This document shows, one piece after another, positions 1 through 8,836 of a stretch of DNA of 64,000 bases. The notes beneath the pieces are model-generated. The model was not told the origin of the DNA. It saw nothing but the letters and a program-made list of their open reading frames with translations, and made no database searches. The translations under genes and the position numbers were made by a program. Within the stretch, counting starts at the first letter, position 1. Each line of letters starts with the position of its first letter. The DNA comes from Vitis vinifera (Eukaryota; Streptophyta; Magnoliopsida; Vitales; Vitaceae), in the NCBI RefSeq assembly GCF_030704535.1, contig NC_081815.1:18151001-18215000 (forward strand). The letters run 5' to 3'.

Positions 1-1405
1 AGATTCAAGTAAGAAGTGAAAAAACTCCCTGAAAAAAGACTGGCATACCTAACCATTACAATATTACTGCCAGAATAAGCTAGGTATTTTTGAATTCACG
101 CAGCAAGTCCTAAACATAAAATCAACTTGGTCACAATCACTTTATGTGAGACATAGTAAAAATTTGGATGGTGCTAGTCACACCACCATTTTTACCCCTT
201 GGCTTATATGGCAAATAGTTATTGGATATTATAAAAAAGTGGGCCCCATTTATTAAATCTAAAAGTTTGCTGCCACCTCATCACCACTTGCCACCTAACA
301 AGGTCGTAAAACAGACAGTATTGATTAGCATTTTTCCACAAATTTAAAGCATCATAAAAGTAAAAAAAAAAAAACGGATGATACAAGGTCTATGTTAACC
401 ATAGTACTATATCATACTACATTTTTTTTTTTAATTGCAATATTATTCCAAGTAAGATATCACAAGCTCAGAATTGAAATACATTGGTTTTTTTTACTTG
501 TTTGCCCATAATATGGAGTTTAATCTCTTTCTCGATTCTAAGAAAAGATACCCATCTCTTATCATATATTTATCTTATTTTAAGTGGTGTAACGCCCGAA
601 AAAAACCCATTCCCAAACCAACACAAAGAGAGGCACACATAATCAGGAGTACACCATCAAGTACAAAAAAAATATATATATATATATCATTTCAATATTT
701 TTAGTATTGAGAAAACAAAGTATATTTACAAAATCAAAGAGAATCAAACCCCAGGATGTAGAGCCATGAAAACTAAAGTCAAGGACAGCAGGAATGAAAT
801 AAAGTAATACAATTCTTGATGTCACAAAATATTTTCAGTGGTATAAGTGATCCTTGTTCAGAAACATCAATTTGTACTAAAAGAAGGCAAACTTCTACCA
901 AATAAGGAACAAAACAAGTGTAGATCATTGTATACCAAATAAAAACAGAAAATTACCAATACATGAAGTCAATTAAGGGTTCCCAATGAAATACCGATAC
1001 AAAGCATGTAATCAGGAAACAAATTTAAGAGGGGAGGGGGTATTCTTTTTTCTCTTATTTTAAGATAGGCTTGTCCAAAACTAACAACTTAGTTGTTTAC
1101 CAGTTTATAGAAGAAAGTGAGAGATTGAGAATCATCAGTATAAACATCAATTTAAAAGAATGGGTGCCAACTAATTAAGCATCATTTATCTCAACATGCC
1201 AATGAAATCAATGTAGATATCACACTCAACTTTGGTATTTCACTCAACAAGGACTTGGCCATGAAAGAAGAGCACCACATATTGGGATTTTAACCATTCA
1301 ACTGTAAAAACCAAATATTAAAGAGATGTGATGCACAAAGGCACAATCCTACAACCTATCAAAAAACCCAAAAAAAAAGGAACATAATCGAACACCTAAA
1401 ACCTA
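1..1405. other. Intergenic, 3' flank of the RRP1-like gene
   Basis: AT-rich non-coding DNA downstream of the minus-strand RRP1-like gene. It holds several poly-A/T runs and a short (TA)n tract near 675-687. The part next to 1400 would carry the 3' untranslated region and poly(A) signals of that gene. I see no protein-coding or RNA gene in it. Confidence 0.6.
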
Positions 1406-3049
1406 TTAAATAGAAAGAGATTGTAACTTCTTCAAACGCTTTATGGCTGGGGAAATGCTCTTAATTCCATTCCGGCCTTTCTTCAGAGACTTGGCTCTCT
1501 TCTTGACCTTTTTTGTCTGAGGCATTTCTCTAACAGGACCAGGAGGTATCCCTTTCTTGAGGGCACTGCCTCTAGGGGTCACAGATGGTGGTAGTCTCAA
1601 GCTTTGGGGAGGTAAAGGACTCTGGGGCTTCCACACCAAGTTATTTTTTATGGAAAACTTTACCTTCTTGGCACTCTTCCCTTTACTCTTTGCAAGAGCA
1701 CTGCTTTCATCATCTCCTTGGCTACTTACATCATGTTCATTGTTATTCTTAGCTCTCTTTCTCTTCTTGGAGACAGTACCATTAACCGGCCTTGTAGGGG
1801 AATCACACAAACCCATTAACTCATTACCCAGACCAACTTCAGCAGCAACCTTCTCAAACTGCATCTGTAGGTTTGAAATCACAGATTCATTGAAGTCTAT
1901 CAAACTCTGATCACTTGAAGGTTCACAGTTTGAGTTCTCATCGTTTGGGACAGTTACATTTTCATTGTACTCAACTGTAGCACTGTTTTCTGAAACAAGA
2001 TCAGGACTTTTTTTTTTCTTCATTTTATTCTTCTTATCACTTCCACCAGACACTTTCTTAAGCTTCTTGCTTTTCTTCGAGGCCTTCCGAGCAGAGCCAT
2101 TACCAACACTTTCAACAACTTCAGAAGCACCTTCCACTTCCGCCTCAGGTTGGGCAATCGGGATCAAAGTCGGTAGTTCATCTTCATCACAATTATCATC
2201 CTCAGGAATAGAAATTTCAATACGTGCCGATGCAAAATCCTTCTCCAACTTTGCAAAACCCTCATGCAAACCAAAAAGGACTTTCCTATTCCCCTGAAGG
2301 CAATCAGGGGCAGAACCCAACTCATAGAACTTCTTTGAAAACCCAAATCCCACCGCTAAAGTTCCAAACGCCACTGCATCCCCATCTCCACCCTCATCCC
2401 CACCCAACCTCTTCACCTCCAACAATCTCTGACCCATCCTCACCAAAAAATCAAACACATTCGACTTCACCTTCCCCACCAACACCTTATCCGCTGACCT
2501 CCCCATAACCTCAACAAAAGGCTCAAACAAAACACTCACAATCTCTCTCCGTACCGGCAAAAACGGCCTCAGCTCCTCAAGAAAAACAGAAGCAACATGA
2601 TACCCAACACCATTCCCACTGAATCTCCCATCCTCCAACTCCAATACCACAATTAATCTCTTCGAGATCTCCAAATCCCACGAATTATTCTTCAAAACAA
2701 GAAAAAAATTGTACATAAATTTCCGAATCAAGAGATAAAACTTATCTAACCTGAGAGCGTCGATACCGGGCCACTCACGGCGCATGGTGAGGAGGAAGAC
2801 GGAAAAATAATGAATTGAAAGGGGCAAGTTGAGAGTGGTGAGGAGAGAAGCGAGGCGGTCGATGAGGTCGGATTGAACTGGCGTTTTGTCGGCGTGCCAG
2901 AGGGAATAGAAGAGGCCTTTCCAGACTTTCTTCATGTCTTCTTCGGAGACTTGGGATTGGGAAGGGAGCCATGTATGCAGGAGGCGGAGGGCTTCGTCTC
3001 TGGTGGATTTGTCGCAGGAGGCCAGGTGCCTGATTCGGTCAAGCGCCAT
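1406..3049 (-). CDS. RRP1: RRP1/Nop52-like ribosomal RNA processing protein
   Basis: Intronless 547-codon gene. The N-terminal about 215 residues match the Nop52/RRP1 fold by eye: the start MALDRIRHLASCDKSTRDEA, then WKGLFYSLWHADKTPVQ around residues 43-59, and LDKFYLLIRKFMYNFF around 101-116. In yeast and animals this family is nucleolar and acts in ITS1 cleavage and 60S subunit maturation. The C-terminal half (after about 290) is low-complexity and very rich in Lys, Ser and acidic residues, with several KKSKK, KKRKR and KKVKKR clusters that would serve as nuclear/nucleolar localisation signals. The start is chosen at the first Met, directly before the conserved N-terminal helix. Telo-boxes lie within about 100 bases upstream, as is usual for plant ribosome-biogenesis genes. 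The family assignment is from recognition of the N-terminal domain; function in this plant is inferred. Confidence 0.88.
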   Translation of the reverse strand: MALDRIRHLASCDKSTRDEALRLLHTWLPSQSQVSEEDMKKVWKGLFYSLWHADKTPVQSDLIDRLASLLTTLNLPLSIHYFSVFLLTMRREWPGIDALRLDKFYLLIRKFMYNFFLVLKNNSWDLEISKRLIVVLELEDGRFSGNGVGYHVASVFLEELRPFLPVRREIVSVLFEPFVEVMGRSADKVLVGKVKSNVFDFLVRMGQRLLEVKRLGGDEGGDGDAVAFGTLAVGFGFSKKFYELGSAPDCLQGNRKVLFGLHEGFAKLEKDFASARIEISIPEDDNCDEDELPTLIPIAQPEAEVEGASEVVESVGNGSARKASKKSKKLKKVSGGSDKKNKMKKKKSPDLVSENSATVEYNENVTVPNDENSNCEPSSDQSLIDFNESVISNLQMQFEKVAAEVGLGNELMGLCDSPTRPVNGTVSKKRKRAKNNNEHDVSSQGDDESSALAKSKGKSAKKVKFSIKNNLVWKPQSPLPPQSLRLPPSVTPRGSALKKGIPPGPVREMPQTKKVKKRAKSLKKGRNGIKSISPAIKRLKKLQSLSI

Positions 3050-3084
3050 AGATGAATGGATTGAACGTTGTGGGGACTGGGGAG

Positions 3085-3155
3085 ACGCTAGGGTTTTGGG
3101 ATCTAGGGTTTGCGGGAGTGTGTGTGTTGAAAGGCACGGTGGAAAACCCTAGGGG
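3085..3155 (-). promoter_or_regulatory. Telo-box cluster upstream of RRP1-like gene
   Basis: Three AAACCCTA-type motifs lie 39-103 bases upstream of the RRP1-like start codon. Two read AAACCCTAG on the minus strand (about 3088-3097 and 3103-3111) and one on the plus strand (about 3144-3152). Telo-boxes are known cis-elements of plant translation and ribosome-biogenesis genes. The motifs are seen directly; their use as promoter elements is inferred. Confidence 0.55.
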
Positions 3156-3599
3156 TAATTTGGGAAATGTGAATGATTTCCATATTGCTTTGCAGGGGAA
3201 TCTGACGAAGGCAAAAAAAGGGAGGGGGGATTTGTAATTAAAATGGATAATGAGTTTTCTTGTGGTTATCCAAGAAAATTAATTCCATTTAATCACTATT
3301 TGTCGAAATATCTTCTTTATTTTTTTCAAACTTTTCTTACTTGCTATTTAATTCTTTATGTAGCCTCTCATTTTCTTAAAGTTGGCAAAGAGATTTTTCT
3401 TGCATATCTTGCTAGTTTTTTGTTAAGACCTATAGAGCCTAATCATTATCCTAATAGTAAGAATATTTTAAGTTGGGGTATTTTGGGGATTTTATACTCT
3501 GGTTGTCTTTTTTATATCATGTTTAGGGTAGTCAACTTTGAGAGAGTTTTATTTTTTGGGGTATTGAGAAAGATAGAAAAACGCATAGAGAAAAATCTA

Positions 3600-3806
3600 G
3601 ATGGTGAGATGTTTTGATATTTTCTTGTACGATCATTTCATTATAGTGAAAATTTATAGTACCTACAAGTGAACGTAACTCTCATATTGAGAGTGAGCCA
3701 CTATAAATCTCATGTACTTTTGTTATTTATTTTTCGCATTAGTTTATAATTGCTTTTGGAAAATAAGTTTAGGGTGTTTTAATCCTAGCAATTAGTATCA
3801 AAGCTT
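3600..3806 (+). repeat. Copia 5' LTR 3' portion plus primer-binding site
   Basis: The stretch before gag has copia LTR character: a short-repeat core around 3640-3715, a CA terminus at 3789-3790, then a primer-binding site complementary to the 3' end of initiator tRNA-Met with a few mismatches (3794-3805). The left LTR boundary was not found because no second LTR is present for comparison. The position rests on PBS spacing to the gag ATG at 3826. Confidence 0.55.
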
Positions 3807-3825
3807 TTGGTTTTAATTAAGAGTG

Positions 3826-4708
3826 ATGGCTAGCGAAAATGGTTTGACCCCTAGAATCGGGAAGTTTGATGGTATAGATTTTGTTTTCTAGAGAATGCAA
3901 ATTGAAGATTATCTATACGGCAAGAAACTTCATTTACCTCATTTGGGAAAGAAACCAAAAAAGATGTTGGACAATGATTAGGGTCTCCTTGATGGACAAG
4001 TGTTGAGAGTTATTCGGTTGACATTATCAAAGAACGTTGCCCATAATGTGACAAAGGAGAAATCGACCAAAGGGATTAATGAAGGTATTGTCTGATATGT
4101 ATGAGAAGTCGTCTGTAAATAACAAGATATTTCTCATGAAAAAATTGTTTCATTTAAAGATGAAAGAAAGTGCTTTGGTAGCAACACATCTCAATGAGTT
4201 CGACACCATTCTTAATCCATCGTCATCTATTGAAATTGATTTCAATGATGAGGTTCGAGCTCCAATTCTTTTGGCATCTCTATCAAATAGTTGAAAGCTC
4301 ATGAGGGCAACAATTAGTAACTTTGTATGCAGTGCCAAGTTGACGTTTAATGATATTAGGGATCAGATTCTTGCTGAGGAGGTTCATAGAATTGATTTGG
4401 GTGAAGCCTCAACATCAAGTTCAACCCTAAATCTCAAAAGTAACCGTAGGAGGAATGACAAAAGTTCTAATAGGAATAAAAGTAGATTGAAGTCGAGGAA
4501 TGAAAGAAGTAATTCCAGATCTGGGCGGAATATGGAATGTTGGAACTGTGGGCAAATAGGTCACATAAAGAGCATTATAGAGCACCGAAAAATAAGAAAT
4601 AAAACAAAGGTGATGCTGCAAATGTAGTCACTGAGGAGATACATGATGTGTTCGACTCAGGGACATCTTTCCACACAAACTGTACATCAAGAATTTATGG
4701 AGAACTAT
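3826..4708 (+). pseudogene. Copia gag (UBN2-type) and start of protease, broken
   Basis: Begins MASENGLTPRIGKFDGIDF, typical for copia gag, with a stop soon after (TAG near 3889). It continues in shifted frames through a gag core (MKVLSDMYEKSSVNNKIFLM at 4079 onward) and a zinc knuckle CWNCGQIGH (4539-4565). The last part, near 4651-4708, is the protease-site region: DSGTSFHTN, a variant of the D-S/T-G active-site motif. The reading stops at the Harbinger-like insertion. Several stops and frameshifts make it non-functional. Confidence 0.8.
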
Positions 4709-5759
4709 GGGCCTATTTTGTTGGTGTTTTTGAAAATTGTTCTAGAAAATAGTTTTTAAGAACAATTTTTAGTGTTTTCATAAACAAAATTGTTTTTGGG
4801 AATTGAATTCTGAAAAATAGTTTTTGTTCTCAAAAACAAAAAAAAAAACATGTTTGGTTGAGTTAAAAAAAAAGTGTTTTAGAACAAATAAAATAAAAAA
4901 TATGTTTGGAAGTTAGTTTTTTTTTTAATTGAATGTTTTTTTCATAACTCCTCTCAATTTATGAAAAAATATGGATAAAAAAAATCAACAAAAGATAATA
5001 ATAAGAGGTTGATGGATTTGAATGGGAAATCAAATTACATTTTTAGTTTTTTATTTTATTTTAAAATTTGATTTTTCTTTTCTTTTATTTTAATTATAAT
5101 AAATAAGAAGATGAAATATTTTAATAATAAGTTGTTAAATATCATAATAAAGGAGGATTGACAATAAGGTAATCCTCTTCAATAAATGATTAGATTTTTT
5201 AATAAAAAGATAAAAATAAATAAATAAAAGGTTATAATACAAATTTAAAACTTTTGTTAGCGCTATAAATTAATGGTAGAAATATTGCATGCAAATATTT
5301 AAAGAAAATATTGATAATTATATAAAATAAGATATATTTTATTATTTTAAATATTAGAGACAAATATTATTAATTCAAAGATTTATAATTTATAATAATA
5401 TATTTAGTTGAAATTTTCTTAACTATCTGTCATTTTTTTTCCTACTTTCTACCAAACCTTATCCTTCCAAACTTTCTAATTGTTTTCATTTTTAAAATAA
5501 AAATAATAGATGTGTTTTAAACATAAAAATAATTTGACAATTAAATTAATGCAAAGCCTTTTTCATATGTTAATTTTTTTTTGTAAAATAATTTTTTATC
5601 AACTTAATATTTTAAATATATTAAAAAATTTATTGCATCCATTTTTTAATTAATTTTTGTAATTTTAAAATTAAAAAAAAAATGTATCAATTTTTAATAT
5701 AAAAATGGTTTTTTTTAATAGTTTTTATTTTTTTTATTTTTTATCTTTTAAACCTCCTG

Positions 5760-6070
5760 CATACCGACCCTAACCCCAAATTATTTCTCCACTTTCTTCT
5801 TCATCGTCCTCTAAGATCTCTCCCGCGTCTCTCTCACAATCTCTCCCTTTTGCTTCTCATGGTTGCTATTTCTACAAAATCCACGCTCCTTTCTTCCTAT
5901 TTCATCTCATCACCTTCATTCCCTTACTCCTTTTCTCATCTCTCTCACAAACACACATATTTACCCACCTTTGTCATTCCATATGAAACTCAAATTGCAA
6001 TAGCCACCATCACCAACATTGTCACCATCAATTTTTCCATATGAAGCTCATATTATAGTAGCCACTATCA
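5760..6070 (+). other. Gene-like GC-richer cargo in the Harbinger-like element
   Basis: Inside the otherwise AT-rich element there is a C/T-rich, gene-like stretch. An open frame at 5850-6041 begins MLLMVAISTKSTLLSS, which resembles a Ser-rich organelle-targeting N terminus. From about 5980 it runs into roughly 64-bp tandem units (TCCATATGAAGCTC... CACCATCACCAAC) that continue on the far side of the TRIM array at 8378-8460. It may be a captured 5' gene fragment; no parent gene was recognised and expression is unproven. Confidence 0.3.
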
Positions 6071-6075
6071 CCAAC

Positions 6076-8377
6076 TGTGACATCTCACATCAGATAGGGG
6101 GAAAGTTTCTGGCGCTATATACGTATGGACTTCTCTTAACCCTGTAGATGCATTTTAAAGCTATGAAGGCCCCTTTGGGTCCAAAGCAGACAACATCTAC
6201 ACGATTGGGAGCGGGTCGTTACAAATGGTATCAGAGTTAGGTTCCCGACCTCAATGTGGGGTTTGTTTGGCCCCATAAGGGTGTTTTTCTGTTTGGTCCC
6301 ACAATCTCATGCGACACAACGAGGAAGTTGTGTCTGCATGGGGGGTATTTGTGACATCTCACATTGGATATGGGGGAAAGTTTCGGACGCTATATATGTA
6401 GAGACTTTTCTTAACCAAGTAGACGCGTTTTAAAGCCGTGAAGACTCCTTTAGGTTCAAAGTGGACAATATTTACACAGTTGGGAGCGGGTCGTTACAAA
6501 TTTTGTGACATCTCACATCGAATATGAGAGAATGTTCCTGACGCTATATATGTAGAGGCTTCTCTTAACCAAGTAGACGTGTTTTAAAGCCGTGAGGGCC
6601 CCTTTGGGTTCAAAGCAGACAATATCTACACAGTTGGGAACGGGTCGTTACAAATGGTATTAGAGTCGATCTCTGACCTTAGTGTGGGGTTTATTTGGCC
6701 CGTAAGGGTGTTTGTCTATTTGGTCTCACAATCCTGTGGAACACAATAAGGACATTGTGTCTACATGGGGGGTGTTTGTGGCATCCCACATCGGATAGGA
6801 GGGAAAGTTTCTAATGTTATATAAGTATGGACTTCTCTTAACCTTGTAGACGCATTTTAAAGCTGTAAGGGCCCCTTTGGGTCCAAAACGAACAATATCT
6901 ACACGGTTGGGAGCAAGTCGTTACAAATGGAATCAGAGTCAATCCCCGACCTCGGTGTGGGGTTTGTTTGGTCCCGTATGGGTGTTTGTTTGTTTGACCC
7001 CACAATCCTATGGGACACAACGAGGACTTTGTGTCTGCATGGGAGGGGAAGGGGAGTTTGTGACATCCCACATCGGATAGGGGGGAAAGTTCCTAGCGCT
7101 ATATTAGTATGGACTCCTCGTAACCCGTGAAAACCCATTTGGGTCCAAAGCAGACAATATTTACACGGTTGGGAACGAGTTGTTACAAATAGTATCGAAG
7201 TCGATCCTCGACCCCGGTGTGGGGTTTGTTTGGCCCCGTAAGAAGTGTTTGTCTGTTTGACCCCGCAATCCCATGGGATACAACGAGGACGTTGTGTCTA
7301 CATAGGGGGGTGTTTGTGATGTCTCACATCGGATAGGGGAGAAAGTTCTTGGTGCTATATATGTAGAGGCTCCTCTTAACCAAGTAGACGCGTTTTAAAT
7401 CCGTGAGGACCCATTTGGGTTCAAAGTGAACAATATCTGCACGGTTGGGAGCAGGTCGTTACAAATAGTATTAGAGTCGATCCCTTATCTCGGTGTGGGG
7501 TTTATTTGGCCTCATAAGGGTGTTTGTCTGTTTGACCCCACAATCCCATGGGACATAACAAGGACATTGTATCTGCATGGGGGGTGTTTGTGACATTCCA
7601 CATCGGATAAAGGGGAAAATTCTTAACACTATATAAGTATGGACTTTTCTTAACCCTGTAGACGCGTTTTAAAGCCGTGAGGGCCTCCTTGGATCCAAAA
7701 CGGACAATATCTACACGGTTGGGAGTGATTCGTTACAAACGGTATTAGCGTCGATCCCCGACCTCGGTGTGGGGTTTGTTTGGTCCTGTAAGGGTGTATT
7801 TGTTTGACCCCACAATCCCGTGGGACACAACGAGGATGTTGTGTCTACATGGAGGGGAGGATGAGGAAGGGGGTGGGTGTGATGTCCCACATCGGATAGG
7901 GAAGAATGTTCCTGACGCTATATATGTAGAGGTTCATCTTAACCAAGTAGACTCGTTTTAAAGCTGTGAAGGCCCCTTTGGGTTTAAAGCGGATAATATC
8001 TACACGGTTGGGAACAGATCATTATAAATGGTACCAAAGTCGATCACTGACCTCAGTGTGGGGTTTGTTTGGTCCCGTAAGGGTGTTTGTCTGTTTGACC
8101 CCACAATCCTATGGGACATAACGAGGACCTTGTGTTTACATGGGGGGTGTTTGTGACATCTCACATCGAATAGGGAGGAAAATTCCTGGCGCTATATAAG
8201 TATGGACTCTTCGTAACTCTATAGATACGTTTTAAAGTCGTGAGAACCCATTTAAGTCTAAAGAGGACAATATCTACACGGTTAGGAGCGAGTCGTTACA
8301 AATGGTATTAGAGTCGATTTCTGACCTCGATGTGGGGGTTGACCCCATATCCACACGGTTGGGAGTGGGTCGTTACA
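6076..8377 (+). mobile_element. Tandem multi-LTR array of a TRIM-type miniature retrotransposon
   Basis: Nine complete LTRs, each about 148 bp, begin at 6076, 6350, 6504, 6777, 7059, 7315, 7589, 7878 and 8152. They start TGTGACATCYCACATCGG and end GGGTCGTTACA. Each except the second is followed by AA plus a primer-binding site (TGGTATCAGAGT-like) and about 125 bp of non-coding internal DNA. The internal part ends in a purine tract (ATGGGGGGTGTT-like) before the next LTR. A tenth LTR is reduced to its last 31 bp (8347-8377). The whole array is flanked by one 5-bp duplication, CCAAC (6071-6075 and 8378-8382). No protein is encoded, as in TRIM elements. LTR2 abuts LTR3 with only 3-4 bases between. 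Confidence 0.88.
6226..6237 (+). other. Primer-binding site of the TRIM element (first unit)
   Basis: TGGTATCAGAGT lies two bases after the first LTR end (6223). It matches the complement of the initiator tRNA-Met 3' end at 11 of 12 positions. Equivalent, more or less mutated sites follow the other LTRs that have an internal region. This identifies the repeat as an LTR element and not an ordinary satellite. Confidence 0.8.
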
Positions 8378-8836
8378 CCAACATTGTCACCATCAATTCT
8401 TCCATATGAAGCTCATATTGCAATAGCCACCATCACCAACATTACCGCCATCAATTTTCTCATTTGGAGAAGGAAATTGGGAAAAAAAAAAAATTGAGAA
8501 CACAAATGTTAGGGTTTGTTATTTGTGTATGGATTTGGGATTTAATTTAATTTACTGTATGATGCATTTTTTGAGGGTTTGAAAGTTTGTGATTTGTTCT
8601 CTACCTGTGTTTTTTTTTTTTTTTTTGTTCTTCGTGATTTTTTGTGTGTTTTTTTTGTTTAGTTCACAATGTAAAAAACAGGGAAAACAACTTGAGATTG
8701 TTCTCCAAAACCATCAAATTGAGAACACGAAGAACAAATTTGAAAACACGGAGAACAATTGCCAAATGTGTTTTTGAGTGTTTTTTTGTCTTGAAAGACA
8801 AAAAACAGTTTTCTGAAACAGCAACCAAGCAAGCCC

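Larger units (their letters stand above)
4709..8836. mobile_element. PIF/Harbinger-like non-autonomous element inserted in the copia element
   Basis: Starts GGGCCTATTTTGTTGGTG and ends with the inverted copy GCAACCAAGCAAGCCC. It is flanked by a 3-bp duplication TAT (4706-4708 and 8837-8839). Removing it rejoins the copia protease frame (...EFMENY | VSGNY...), which proves the insertion. Subterminal regions are AT-rich with GAAAAC/GTTTTC motifs. The 1.8 kb left after subtracting the nested TRIM array resembles the 1710-bp element at 61707-63416. There is no transposase, so it would need a helper. A 3-bp TSD and GGGC-type ends suggest PIF/Harbinger, though TAT is not the canonical TWA target. 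Confidence 0.72.

Noticed and set aside
1557-2508. Several plus-strand open frames opposite the RRP1-like gene
   Set aside because: Antisense shadows of a long, conserved minus-strand frame.
3243-3617. Open frame of 124 codons on the plus strand upstream of the copia element
   Set aside because: AT-rich, hydrophobic composition with no family resemblance, overlapping the likely LTR. Best explained by chance.
6076-8377. CRISPR-like or satellite array
   Set aside because: Repeat units contain LTR ends, a primer-binding site and a purine tract. Spacers are not unique, and this is plant DNA.
6076-8377. Cassandra TRIM with 5S rRNA-like LTR
   Set aside because: The start TGTGACATC... is reminiscent of it, but no 5S-like promoter block could be read in the 148-bp LTRs.
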